From Dactylosporangium sucinum (GTDB lineage Bacteria > Actinomycetota > Actinomycetes > Mycobacteriales > Micromonosporaceae): a stretch of DNA of 55,946 bases. The notes under the pieces were generated by a model that saw nothing but the letters and a program-made list of their open reading frames with translations, did no database searches and had not been told where the DNA came from. Shown in pieces: positions 41,254 through 49,453 of the stretch. The first letter of the stretch is position 1, and every line of letters starts with the position of its first letter. The position numbers and the translations under genes were made by a program. The DNA lies in the NCBI RefSeq assembly GCF_014647515.1, contig NZ_BMPI01000045.1:41554-97499 (forward strand), read 5' to 3'.

Positions 41254-41282
41254 CGGGACAGGACCTCCGAAAGGGGACGCCA

Positions 41283-41783
41283 ATGCCGCAATCGAACCTC
41301 GATCCACGATACAGCGATCCGACCGCCACCGCCGTCCCCTGGGAGCGGACCGAAGCGGTGCTCGGCGAGGCCGGCGTGTACTGGCTGACGACGGTCAGGG
41401 CGAGCCACCGGCCGCACGTCACGCCGCTCATCGGGGTGTGGCTGGACGACGCCTTCTGGTTCTGCACGGGTTCCGAGGAGCAGAAGGCGGTCAATCTCGG
41501 CAACAACCCCGCGGTCGCCGCCACCACCGGTGCCAACGCGCTGCACGGAGGGCTCGACGTCGTCGTCGAAGGGGACGCGGTCAAGGTCACCGACCAGGAC
41601 GCGCTGCAGCGGGCCGCCGCGGCCTGGCTGGGCAAGTACGGGGAGGAGTGGCGGTTCGAGGCCAGGGACGGACGGTTCCACCACGCCAGCGGCGCCGGGG
41701 TCGCCGACGTCTACCGGGTCGCGCCGCGGAAGGTCACCGCGTTCGGGAAGGACCCCTACAGCCAGACGAGCTACGCGCTCTGA
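41283..41783 (+). CDS. Pyridoxamine 5'-phosphate oxidase-family flavin/F420-binding protein
   Basis: 166 residues from ATG 41283, preceded by GAAAGGGGA. WLTTVRASHRPHVTPLIGVWLDDAFWFCTGSEEQKAVNL is the split-barrel core (motif words RPHVTPLIGVWLDDAFWF). In actinobacteria such proteins bind FMN, F420 or haem and act as reductases of varied substrates. No distinguishing residue for one cofactor is clear. Its last 13 bases overlap the convergent desaturase gene. Confidence 0.88.
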   Translation: MPQSNLDPRYSDPTATAVPWERTEAVLGEAGVYWLTTVRASHRPHVTPLIGVWLDDAFWFCTGSEEQKAVNLGNNPAVAATTGANALHGGLDVVVEGDAVKVTDQDALQRAAAAWLGKYGEEWRFEARDGRFHHASGAGVADVYRVAPRKVTAFGKDPYSQTSYAL

Positions 41784-42691
41784 AGCCGCAGGCGGGCCAC
41801 CCGCTCGCGGGTCGGCCAGCGCACGTCCCAGGCCCAGCCGGCCTTCTCGAACAGCCAGATCAGCCGGGCCGAGATGTCGATCTGGCCGGGCAGGACGCCG
41901 TGCCGGGCGCTCGTCGGGTCGGCGTGGTGGAGGTTGTGCCACGACTCGCCCATGCTCAGGATCGCGAGCGGCCAGAAGTTGGCCGAGCGGTCGCGGGCGG
42001 CGAACGGGCGGTCGCCGATCATGTGGCAGACCGAGTTCACCGACCAGGTGATGTGGTGCAGGGCCGTCACCCGGACCAGGCCGGCCCAGAAGAACGCGGT
42101 GATCGCGCCCCACCAGCTCCAGCTGATGAGGCCGCCGAGCACGGCCGGCAGGGCGAGCGTGACGATCGTCAGCGGGCCGAAGAGCCGGTGCACGATCCGC
42201 ATGTCCCGGTCGGCGAGCATGTCCGGCGCGAACCGCTCCTGGTTGGTGAGGTTGCGGTCCAGGATCCAGCCGAGGTGCGCGTGCCAGAAGCCCCGGACGA
42301 GCGCCAGCGGCGACGTGCCGAACAGCCACGGCGAGTGCGGGTCGCCCTCCTTGTCGGAGAAGGCGTGGTGCCGGCGGTGGTCGGCGACCCAGTGCAGGAT
42401 CGGGCCCTGCACCGACATGCTGCCCACGACGGCGAGCGCGATGCGCAGCCAGCGGCGGGCCTTGAAGGCGCCATGGGTGAAGTACCGGTGGAAGCCCACC
42501 GTCGCCCCGAGGCACGTGACCGTGTAGAACGTCGCCGCGAGCACCACGTCGAGCCACGCGAGCCCCCAGCCCCAGGCGAACGGCACGGCGGCCAGCAGCG
42601 CGAGGAACGGGATGATGACGAACGCGTAGACGGCGACATGCGCCGGGATCGGCCGCTTGTGTCCGAGAAGGGACTTCACGCCCGCGACCAT
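41771..42691 (-). CDS. Acyl-CoA desaturase (fatty acid delta-9 type)
   Basis: 306 residues from ATG 42691 with four hydrophobic helices. The three His boxes are intact: HRYFTH (68-73), HRRHH (105-109) and HNLHH (252-256), which bind the di-iron centre. ATVGFHRYFTHGAFKA and LGWILDRNL fit the membrane acyl-CoA delta-9 desaturases that introduce a double bond for membrane fluidity. Electrons would come from a separate ferredoxin/reductase. It diverges from nothing close; its 3' end meets the PPOX gene. Confidence 0.95.
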   Translation of the reverse strand: MVAGVKSLLGHKRPIPAHVAVYAFVIIPFLALLAAVPFAWGWGLAWLDVVLAATFYTVTCLGATVGFHRYFTHGAFKARRWLRIALAVVGSMSVQGPILHWVADHRRHHAFSDKEGDPHSPWLFGTSPLALVRGFWHAHLGWILDRNLTNQERFAPDMLADRDMRIVHRLFGPLTIVTLALPAVLGGLISWSWWGAITAFFWAGLVRVTALHHITWSVNSVCHMIGDRPFAARDRSANFWPLAILSMGESWHNLHHADPTSARHGVLPGQIDISARLIWLFEKAGWAWDVRWPTRERVARLRLQSA

Positions 42692-42731
42692 AGACTCCCG
42701 TCGTGACCGGCACCCCGCGCGAAGACGACGG

Positions 42732-44042
42732 TCAGATGACGTGATTGGCGACGAACAACCCACCGGGGTCAACGGCGGCGCGTATCGCCCGCAGCCGCGC
42801 CCAGGCGGCCGGCTCGAACGCCCGCGAGGTGTCGATCGCGACCTCGGTGAGGTTGAGGTACTCCCGGTCGACCGCCCACGGCCGCATCGCGGAGATCACC
42901 CGCTCCGCGTCGGCCACCACCTCCGGCTTCCCGGGGATCCCGCCGTTGAGCAGCGCGAAGTCGCCCTCCAGGAACGGCAGCGCGCCCGCACCGGGCGCCG
43001 GCCGTTGCAGCGCACCGCCGAGCTGCCGCAGCTCCGCCGTGACCATGAGCGAGCTGCCCGAGCCGGGGCCGGCCACCGCCAGCAGGGCGTCCAGCGCCGC
43101 CGGCGGCAGCGGCCCGAGGAGCGCCGACCGGGAGACCGCGGGCGTCGGACCTTCGGGATCCATGTGCAGTCGCATGAGTGCCGCCGCCGGTACCGTCGCG
43201 AAGGTGTCCAGCGAAGGACCGAGCGCCCGCAGCGGCGCCAGCACGCCCGGGTCGCCGAGCGTGGCGCCGTCGACGACGACCAGCTGCCGCCCGGGCGACG
43301 GCAGCCGCACCAGCCGCAACGCGGTGGTGATCTCGTCCGGCGCGTCGGCGGCCCAGGACACCCAGGCCGGCAGCACCCGCTCGGCGTGCGTCCAGTCCCA
43401 CACGAGCAGCCCGGCGTAGGCGTGCGCGATCGGGAACAGCTCGAACTCGAGCGCTGTCACCACCCCGAAGTTGCCGCCGCCGCCCCGCAGCGCCCAGAAC
43501 AGGTCCGGCTCGTGCCCGGCGTCGGCCCGCACCCGTTCGCCGGTCGCCGTGACCAGCTCCACGGCGGTGATCCGGTTGGTCTGCAGTCCGAGGCTCCGGC
43601 TGTACCACCCGAGACCGCCACCGAGCGAGTACCCGACGACGCCGACGCCCGGCGCGGAGCCGTGCAGCGCCGCCAGCCCGTGCGGCGCGGCCTGCTCGAC
43701 CACGTCGACCCACAACGCGCCCGCCTCGGCGCGGGCGACGCGCCGGTCCGGGTCGACGGCGACGCCCGTCATCGCCGACGTCCGCAGCAGGACCACGTCG
43801 TCGAGCGGGCCGAGCGGGCCGGCGTTGTGACCGGTGCCCTGGGGCGCGACCCGCAGCCCGGCCGCCGCGGCGGCCCGCACGACCTCGACGACCTCCACCA
43901 CGTCGGCCGGGTACGCCACGGCGGCCGGCCGCAGGTCGACCGCGACGTTCCACGGCACCCGGGCGGTGTCGTAGCCCGGGTCGCCGGGCAGGTGGACGGC
44001 GCCGCCGCAGAGGCCGCGCAGCGAGCTGGCAGTGGTGGTCAC
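42732..44042 (-). CDS. FAD-linked (PCMH/BBE) oxidoreductase
   Basis: 436 residues from GTG 44042, which has GAAGGA upstream; a longer frame adds a non-homologous leader. PADVVEVVEVVRAAAAAGLRVAPQGTGHNAGPLGPL is the FAD-binding PCMH domain (motif words APQGTGHNAGPLG, where His likely carries covalent FAD). YSLGGGLGWYSRSLGLQ and FWALRGGGGNFGVVTALEF are the family's Gly-rich loops. LNLTEVAID and FANHVI close the BBE-type end. Such enzymes oxidise sugars or secondary-metabolite intermediates. SARP-type heptamers lie directly upstream at 44093-44121, so it is probably controlled by the neighbouring regulator. Confidence 0.92.
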   Translation of the reverse strand: MTTTASSLRGLCGGAVHLPGDPGYDTARVPWNVAVDLRPAAVAYPADVVEVVEVVRAAAAAGLRVAPQGTGHNAGPLGPLDDVVLLRTSAMTGVAVDPDRRVARAEAGALWVDVVEQAAPHGLAALHGSAPGVGVVGYSLGGGLGWYSRSLGLQTNRITAVELVTATGERVRADAGHEPDLFWALRGGGGNFGVVTALEFELFPIAHAYAGLLVWDWTHAERVLPAWVSWAADAPDEITTALRLVRLPSPGRQLVVVDGATLGDPGVLAPLRALGPSLDTFATVPAAALMRLHMDPEGPTPAVSRSALLGPLPPAALDALLAVAGPGSGSSLMVTAELRQLGGALQRPAPGAGALPFLEGDFALLNGGIPGKPEVVADAERVISAMRPWAVDREYLNLTEVAIDTSRAFEPAAWARLRAIRAAVDPGGLFVANHVI

Positions 44043-44092
44043 GGTGGTCCTTCGCGTCGGTGGTCGTCGGTGACCACCGTGCGGCACGCGGG

Positions 44093-44121
44093 TTGGAGCG
44101 AACTTGAACCTGACCTGAACC
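44093..44121 (-). promoter_or_regulatory. Probable SARP binding site: three heptamers spaced 11 bp
   Basis: On the minus strand GGTTCAG (plus 44115-44121), GGTTCAA (44104-44110) and GCTCCAA (44093-44099) follow one another at exactly 11 bases, one helical turn. Direct heptamer repeats with this spacing are the hallmark of SARP target sites. They end about 50 bases before the FAD oxidoreductase start. Confidence 0.75.
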
Positions 44122-44156
44122 GCGCGGTGCGCCGATAGCTCGGCGCAGACCTCGGC

Positions 44157-47100
44157 TCAGACCTCGGCGAGGTCGGTGACCCCGAACCGGCGGCGGATCG
44201 TGTCGAGCGTGTCGCGGACCGTGTGCGGGGTGAGGAACAGCGCCTGGGCGATCTCGCGGTCGTCGGCCCCGCCGACGTGCATCGCCACCAGCCGGCGCTC
44301 GCCCGTGGTCAGCGCGGCGGGCGGCTCGGCCGGCACCTCGTCGCCGAGCGCGGCGAGGGCGGCGGCGATCTCGGCCCGCAGCGGCGCGGCGCCGCACTCC
44401 TCGGCGAGCTTCAGCGCCTCGCGGTACAGCTCGACGGGCTCGTCCACGACCTGGCCCAGCCCGTACAGCGCCCGCGTGTAGTCCAGCCGCGCCTCCGTGC
44501 CGGCCAGCAGCGCCGTCGCCTCCCGCAGCAGGTCCGGGTCGCGCCGCAGCGCGCCGAGGAGGCGCAGGCCCCGGCCGACGGCGCGCGGGGCGCCCCAGTC
44601 GCGCAGCCGGGCGAGGTCGGCCTCGGCGAGCGCGACCGCCTCGTCGAGCCGGCCGAGCGCGGCGAGCGCCCTGGCCCGCAGCGACCGCTCCTCGAACCAC
44701 ATCGGGTTGGCGAGGTAGCCCGTGGTCAGCTCGGTGTCGAGCACGGCGATGGCGTCGGAGGGCCGGCCCTCGGCCATGAGCAGGTCGACCTTGGCCTGGG
44801 CGAAGAGCCGGATGCCGTCGCCGATGCGGACGTGGGCATGGCGGGCGTCGACGAACGCCCGGGCCTCGGCGAGCGCGCCGCGCTCGATGAGCACGCGCAC
44901 CAGGTAGGCCTCGCCGTACGCGACGCCGAGCGCCGGCACGCCGCCCCAGCGCACGTTCTGCTCGTTGGCGGCGAGCAGGTTGTGCTGCGCCTCCGGCAGG
45001 TCGCCGCGCTGCCACAGCCGCCACCCGAGCCACAGGTGGGCGGCGAGCACGGTGAACAGGGAGCCGCGCGTGTGGCCGAGCGCGAGCCCGTCGTCCCACA
45101 GCGAACCGGCGTCGACGTCGGCGTTCTCCAGCACCACGCCCGCGATCACCCAGAACAGGCCCGGGTCGCCGCGCAGCAGGACGCCCTCGGCGAGGGCGAA
45201 CTCGGCCAGCCCGACGGCCGCGGACCGGTCCTCGCCGCGCGCCACCAGCTCCCAGGACCGGCAGGCGGCCAGCATCCGCGCCCCGAGCCCGCCGCCGGTG
45301 ATCTCGCCGGCGAACTCCCCGGCGGCGAACGCGTCGCCGCTGTACATGTAGGCCGCGATCCGCTCCAGCGCGACCATGCCCTGCCGCTCGTCGACGAACT
45401 CGCCGGCCAGCCGCGCCGAGGCCTGCCGGGCGAACTCGGGGGCGTTGCCCTCCGGCCCGGCGAAGATCAGCGTGTGGATGAGCATCCGCGCCACCGCCGC
45501 GAAGGTGGCCGGGTCGGTGATCGGGTCGTCGTACGCGGCCCGCAGGTGGGCGATCGCGGCCGGACCGTCGTTGAGGGTCTCCACCTGCCCGAGTTGCAGC
45601 AGTACCGCCGGTCGTTTGGCGGCCGGCGGCGGCTCGGCGAGCGCGCGGCGCAGGTACGTGGCGGCGCCGTCGGGCGCGCCGCGGTTGAGCGCGGTCTCGG
45701 CCGCCGCCCGCAGCACCTCGACGACCCAGGGGTCGGCCCGCTCGGGGATCTGCAGCAGGTGCGCGGCGATCTGCTCGGGCGCGGCCGACAGCCCGTGCAG
45801 CACCCGCGCGGCCCGCTCGTGGTGCAGCTGCCGCTCGCCGGGCGGTAGGTCCTGGTACACGGCGTCGCGCACCAGGGGATGCACGAAGCCGATGGGGTAC
45901 TCGTGGCGCACCACCTCGGCCCGCGCCAGCGCGGCGACGGCGGCCGCCGCGGCGGGCTCGTCCACCCCGGCGAGCGCGGCGATGGTCGGCAGGCCGGCCC
46001 CGTCGCCGAGCACCGCGATCGCCCGCGCGACGGCGGTGCTCGCGGCCGGCATCCGGCGCAGGCGGATGAGGACCATGCTGGACACGGCCCGTGAACCGAT
46101 CGCGGTCACCGTGCCGACGTGGGCCGCGCTCGGCCGCACGCCGTTGGCTTCGAGGGCCTTCAGCAGCTGGCGCAGCAGCAGCGGGTTGCCCGACGTGGTG
46201 CGGTGGCAGGCGGCGATGAACCGGTCCTCGGCCGCGCCGCCGAGCCGCTCGCGCACGAGGTCCGCGACGCCGTCGAGGGAGAGCGGCCCGGGCCGCACGG
46301 CGACGGTGGCCGGGTCGAGCTGCAGCTCGGCGAGCAGCGCGTCGTCGTCGTACTGCTCCCCGGTCCGCAGCGTCGCCACCACGAGCACCGGCAGGCCTTC
46401 GAGGCGGCGGACGAGGTACGCGAGGAAGCGCAGCGATCCCGTGTCGCACCACTGCAGGTCGTCGACGACGATGGCGAGGCTGCGCGTGGCGGCGACGTTG
46501 GCGGTGAGCCAGTACAGCCCGTGGAGCGCCGCGAACGTGTGGTCGCCGCGCTGCGGCTCGGTGCCGCCGAGGTCGAACACGGAGGCGGCCGAGGCGGCGG
46601 CCCCGCTGAGCAGCCGCTCCCGCTCGGCGGGCTGGGTGAGCAGGGCCTCGAAGAGCTGCCGGGCGGCGCCGAAGCCGAACTCCTTCTCCAGCTGGCTCCC
46701 GCGCGCGGTGAGGATGAGCGCCCCGTGCTCCTCGGCGATGCGCCGGGCCTCGGTGAGCAGCCGGCTCTTGCCGATGCCGGCCGGGCCCTCGATCATGGCG
46801 AACCGCGCCAGCCCGTCGAAGGCGTCGGCGGCGGCCTGCCGCAGCTCGAACACCTCCCGTTCGCGGTCGACGAGCACGTCCCGCGGCGCTGCCCGCCTTT
46901 CGGATATCTCCGAAAGGTCGCCCGATGCGGGCGCGGGCGCCGTCCCCTCGTGGGCGCGGAGCGCCGGCACGGCGGCCGGCTCCGGCGACGTGCTCCCGGA
47001 CCGCGGCGCGTCCAGCGACGGCGCCTGCGCCAGGACCTCCGCCTCCAGCGACCGCAGCGCCGGCCCCGGGTCCACCCCCAGCTGGTCGGACAGCGTCTGC

Positions 47101-47765
47101 CGGGCGCGCCGCAGCGCGGCCAGCGCATCGCCCTGCCGGTGGGCGCGGTAGAGGGCGAGCACGAGGAGCCGCCAGCGCTTCTCGCGCAGCGGCTCCTCGG
47201 CCACGAGGGCTTCGAGCTCCGGCACCAGCACCGCCGACTCACCCGACGCCAGGCGCGCGGACAGCAGCTGCTCCCGCGCCACCTCGCGCAGCTCGGACAG
47301 GCGGGCGGCCTCCGGCTGGGCCCACGCCTCGTCCGCGTACTCGGCGTAGGCCGGACCCTGCCACAGCCGCAGCGCCTGGGGGAGCAGCTCGCGCTGCGCG
47401 GCCTCGTCGCCCTGCAGCGCCGTCTGGACCAGGCGCTCGAAGCGCCAGGCGTCGACGGCGTCCGGCGGGAGCGTCAGGGCATACCCCGGCGGGCGGCTCA
47501 CGATGACGTTGCCGCGGGCGCGCGCGGTGCCGCCCGGCTCGAGGCGGCGGCGCAGGTGCGAGACGTAGGCCTGGAGGGCGCCGGCGGCGTTCCCCGGTGG
47601 GTGCCCGGCCCACACGCAGTCGACCAGCCGATCGGTGGGGACGATGTCGCCGCGGTTGAGCACCAGGACCGCGAGCACGGCCCGCTGCCGCCGTCCGCCG
47701 AGGTCGACCGGCTCCCCGCGCACGGTGGCGGTCATGTCGCCGAGCACGCTGACGGACAACTCCAC
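44157..47765 (-). CDS. Large SARP/BTAD-AAA-LuxR transcriptional regulator
   Basis: 1202 residues from GTG 47765 with AGGGAG eight bases upstream. VELSVSVLGDMTATVRGEPVDLGGRRQRAVLAVL begins an OmpR-type winged helix (1-95) with LQAYVSHLRRRL and RPPGYALTL. A BTAD region follows (about 100-250). An NTPase domain with Walker A GPAGIGKSRLL (near 325) and Walker B VVDDLQWCD is next, then TPR-like repeats (about 650-1120). The C-terminus has a LuxR-type HTH: TTGERRLVAMHVGGADDREIAQALFLTPHTV. Such large SARPs activate secondary-metabolite or stress genes. A heptamer site lies upstream of the adjacent FAD oxidoreductase. Confidence 0.95.
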   Translation of the reverse strand: MELSVSVLGDMTATVRGEPVDLGGRRQRAVLAVLVLNRGDIVPTDRLVDCVWAGHPPGNAAGALQAYVSHLRRRLEPGGTARARGNVIVSRPPGYALTLPPDAVDAWRFERLVQTALQGDEAAQRELLPQALRLWQGPAYAEYADEAWAQPEAARLSELREVAREQLLSARLASGESAVLVPELEALVAEEPLREKRWRLLVLALYRAHRQGDALAALRRARQTLSDQLGVDPGPALRSLEAEVLAQAPSLDAPRSGSTSPEPAAVPALRAHEGTAPAPASGDLSEISERRAAPRDVLVDREREVFELRQAAADAFDGLARFAMIEGPAGIGKSRLLTEARRIAEEHGALILTARGSQLEKEFGFGAARQLFEALLTQPAERERLLSGAAASAASVFDLGGTEPQRGDHTFAALHGLYWLTANVAATRSLAIVVDDLQWCDTGSLRFLAYLVRRLEGLPVLVVATLRTGEQYDDDALLAELQLDPATVAVRPGPLSLDGVADLVRERLGGAAEDRFIAACHRTTSGNPLLLRQLLKALEANGVRPSAAHVGTVTAIGSRAVSSMVLIRLRRMPAASTAVARAIAVLGDGAGLPTIAALAGVDEPAAAAAVAALARAEVVRHEYPIGFVHPLVRDAVYQDLPPGERQLHHERAARVLHGLSAAPEQIAAHLLQIPERADPWVVEVLRAAAETALNRGAPDGAATYLRRALAEPPPAAKRPAVLLQLGQVETLNDGPAAIAHLRAAYDDPITDPATFAAVARMLIHTLIFAGPEGNAPEFARQASARLAGEFVDERQGMVALERIAAYMYSGDAFAAGEFAGEITGGGLGARMLAACRSWELVARGEDRSAAVGLAEFALAEGVLLRGDPGLFWVIAGVVLENADVDAGSLWDDGLALGHTRGSLFTVLAAHLWLGWRLWQRGDLPEAQHNLLAANEQNVRWGGVPALGVAYGEAYLVRVLIERGALAEARAFVDARHAHVRIGDGIRLFAQAKVDLLMAEGRPSDAIAVLDTELTTGYLANPMWFEERSLRARALAALGRLDEAVALAEADLARLRDWGAPRAVGRGLRLLGALRRDPDLLREATALLAGTEARLDYTRALYGLGQVVDEPVELYREALKLAEECGAAPLRAEIAAALAALGDEVPAEPPAALTTGERRLVAMHVGGADDREIAQALFLTPHTVRDTLDTIRRRFGVTDLAEV

Positions 47766-47817
47766 CCGGCGACTCCCTGATCGACCCTTGGGCGACCAAA
47801 GTACCCCGGGCGGGAGC

Positions 47818-48288
47818 CTAGAGGTAGACGTCCAAACGGCCGGTGAACAGGCTCTGCGTTTGTTGGAGGCGCTGCTGCTGGATGGCGTCGGCGGCCCGCT
47901 CGAAGTCGAGCCGGGTATCCTCCGCTCGTTGCCGCAGGGTCTCCTCGAGTTGGAGCTGCTCCTGGATGCGCTGCTGGTCGTCGAGGCGCTGCCGGTCCTG
48001 CACGCGCTGCTGGCGCAAGCGGTTCTGCTGGTCCTGGTAGGTCCGGAGGTCGTCGGCCTGCTGCCGGTCCCGCCGGACGAGGTCCTGCCGCAGCGCGTCC
48101 TGCGTGTCGAGCTGCCGCTGGTCGTCGAGCCGCTGCCGATCCAGCCGCTGCTGGTCGAGGCGCTGGTCGAGGGGCTGGTCGCTGCGCTGCTGGTCGAGCT
48201 GGTCCTGCAGGCCACGCGCGGGGGCCGCGCCGGCGACGCCCGTCGCGGTGGCCGCGGGCAGCGTGGCCGCTACCGGTGTGATCGACAT
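47818..48288 (-). CDS. Gln/Asp/Arg-rich coiled-coil protein of unknown function
   Basis: 156 residues from ATG 48288, preceded by GGGGAG. After an Ala/Thr-rich N-terminus (residues 1-27, weakly signal-like) the protein is built of repeats such as DQQRLDRQRLDDQRQLD and QRVQDRQRLDDQQRIQEQ, strongly predicted as a charged coiled coil. It ends LFTGRLDVYL. I do not recognise a family. It is only 52 bases upstream of the SARP gene on the same strand, so both are probably co-transcribed. A structural, adaptor or envelope role is possible; none is supported further. Confidence 0.75.
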   Translation of the reverse strand: MSITPVAATLPAATATGVAGAAPARGLQDQLDQQRSDQPLDQRLDQQRLDRQRLDDQRQLDTQDALRQDLVRRDRQQADDLRTYQDQQNRLRQQRVQDRQRLDDQQRIQEQLQLEETLRQRAEDTRLDFERAADAIQQQRLQQTQSLFTGRLDVYL

Positions 48289-48321
48289 CGTGCTCCCCGC
48301 ATACTCTCGGTTTGCAACTGA

Positions 48322-48867
48322 CTACGTTAGGCTACCATGCCGGGCGGCCAGGCGGGCCAGGTTGTGCAGCTGGCGGCGCATCATGACCAGGTCGCCCCAG
48401 GCCAGCAGGGGGCGCATCAGCCGATACGAACGGTGCTGGCCGGTGGGGAGCACGAGCTTCGCCACCAGCCGGGACCGACCCGGGCCGGCCGGCCGGATCG
48501 CATACGTCACCAGCAGGTCCCCGAACGCCCGCCGCCCCGGCCCGGGCCGCATCCGGACGGTCAGGTGCTCGTCCTGGGCGAAGCTCGCCAGCTCGAAGAT
48601 GGTCATCATCGTCTGCCCGACGGCCAGTCGCTCCAGGCCCGGAACCAGCCGCTGCGGGCTGCGCCGGCCGAGGTTGTCGACGAAATCGTAGCTGTAGGGC
48701 GCGACGCGCAGCTGGCACAGCCACCGGAACACGGCCGCCGGCTCGGCGTCGACGTCGACCCCGCGGAACCACGCGACGGTCGGCCCGGGGAAGACCCCGT
48801 CGCACGGGTAGGGGCGGGCGACCTCGTCGCCGGTGACGCCCCACACTTCAGGAAGTTTTAGAGGCAC
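48322..48867 (-). CDS. SRPBCC-like protein (polyketide cyclase/START superfamily)
   Basis: 181 residues from GTG 48867. VPLKLPEVWGVTGDEVARPYPCDG, VAWFRGVDVDAEPAAVFRWLCQLRVAPYSYDFVDNLGRRSPQRL and FDLL-like strands further on resemble DUF2867-free SRPBCC proteins with a hydrophobic ligand pocket. The gene overlaps the TetR gene's end by 10 bases. TAGTTT lies seven bases upstream of the GTG, raising the possibility of a leaderless transcript from a promoter inside the TetR gene. The ligand is unknown. Confidence 0.8.
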   Translation of the reverse strand: MPLKLPEVWGVTGDEVARPYPCDGVFPGPTVAWFRGVDVDAEPAAVFRWLCQLRVAPYSYDFVDNLGRRSPQRLVPGLERLAVGQTMMTIFELASFAQDEHLTVRMRPGPGRRAFGDLLVTYAIRPAGPGRSRLVAKLVLPTGQHRSYRLMRPLLAWGDLVMMRRQLHNLARLAARHGSLT

Positions 48868-48878
48868 GTCTCTAAAAC
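48855..48878. promoter_or_regulatory. Probable TetR operator overlapping the SRPBCC start
   Basis: GTTTTAGAG (48855-48863) and CTCTAAAAC (48870-48878) are perfect arms with a six-base centre. It spans the TetR stop codon, the -10-like TAGTTT region and the GTG of the SRPBCC gene, and is much more AT-rich than its surroundings. Confidence 0.8.
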
Positions 48879-49442
48879 TAGCAGGGCGGCCGCTGCCCGC
48901 GATACCCGAGCCTCGGCATCGGCCGGAATGCCGCTGCTGCGCCGCAGGTGCCGCCGGACGACCGCACCCGGGAGGTCGATCGTCGCCATCGTCAGCAGCT
49001 CGACGTCGGCGATGCCCAGGCGGGCGGCGAGGTCGCGCAGGGCGGGCCCGAGGCGGGCATTGAGCCGGCGCAGCTCGGCCCGGTCCTCGGGCGCCCAGCT
49101 CGCCTCGTCGAAGTCGCCCGCCCCGTAGAGCAGCACGCGCGCCTCGCCGTCGTGCGCCCGGCTCCACGCGACCACGTGCCCGGCCGCGGCCGGCGCCGCC
49201 CGCTCGACCGGCTCCGCGGCGACGGCGGCGAGCCACCCCTCCTGAAACCGCGCGACGGTCCGGTTCCACAGCGCGGCGGCGAGCGCGGGCCGCCCGGCGA
49301 AGCGGTGGTACACCGACCCGCTCGGCCCGCCCACCGCCCGCGCCACGGCCGCGACGGTGACCGCCGCCGGCCCACCCTCCCCGGCCAGCCGGACGGCGGC
49401 GTCAAGCATGCTGTCGGCATCGTGCCGCGGCGGTCGCCCCAT
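48858..49442 (-). CDS. TetR family transcriptional regulator
   Basis: 194 residues from ATG 49442. MGRPPRHDADSMLDAAVRLAGEGG and VTVAAVARAVGGPSGSVYHRFAGRPALAAALW form the DNA-binding domain (about residues 8-60). The C-terminal domain (ELRRLNARLGPALRDLAARLG) is of generic TetR type. The final codons VLETCL contain a TTA leucine codon and are overlapped by an AT-rich palindrome. It precedes the SRPBCC gene, its probable target, and is separated from the Hsp70-like gene by 11 bases. Confidence 0.9.
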   Translation of the reverse strand: MGRPPRHDADSMLDAAVRLAGEGGPAAVTVAAVARAVGGPSGSVYHRFAGRPALAAALWNRTVARFQEGWLAAVAAEPVERAAPAAAGHVVAWSRAHDGEARVLLYGAGDFDEASWAPEDRAELRRLNARLGPALRDLAARLGIADVELLTMATIDLPGAVVRRHLRRSSGIPADAEARVSRAAAALLVLETCL

Positions 49443-49453
49443 GCCTCGGCAGG

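Noticed and set aside
44157..48215. Extension of the SARP gene to a 1352-codon frame
   Set aside because: The extra N-terminus is an antisense-like Ser/Thr repeat out of frame over the coiled-coil gene; the GTG at 47765 has an RBS and the expected domain start.
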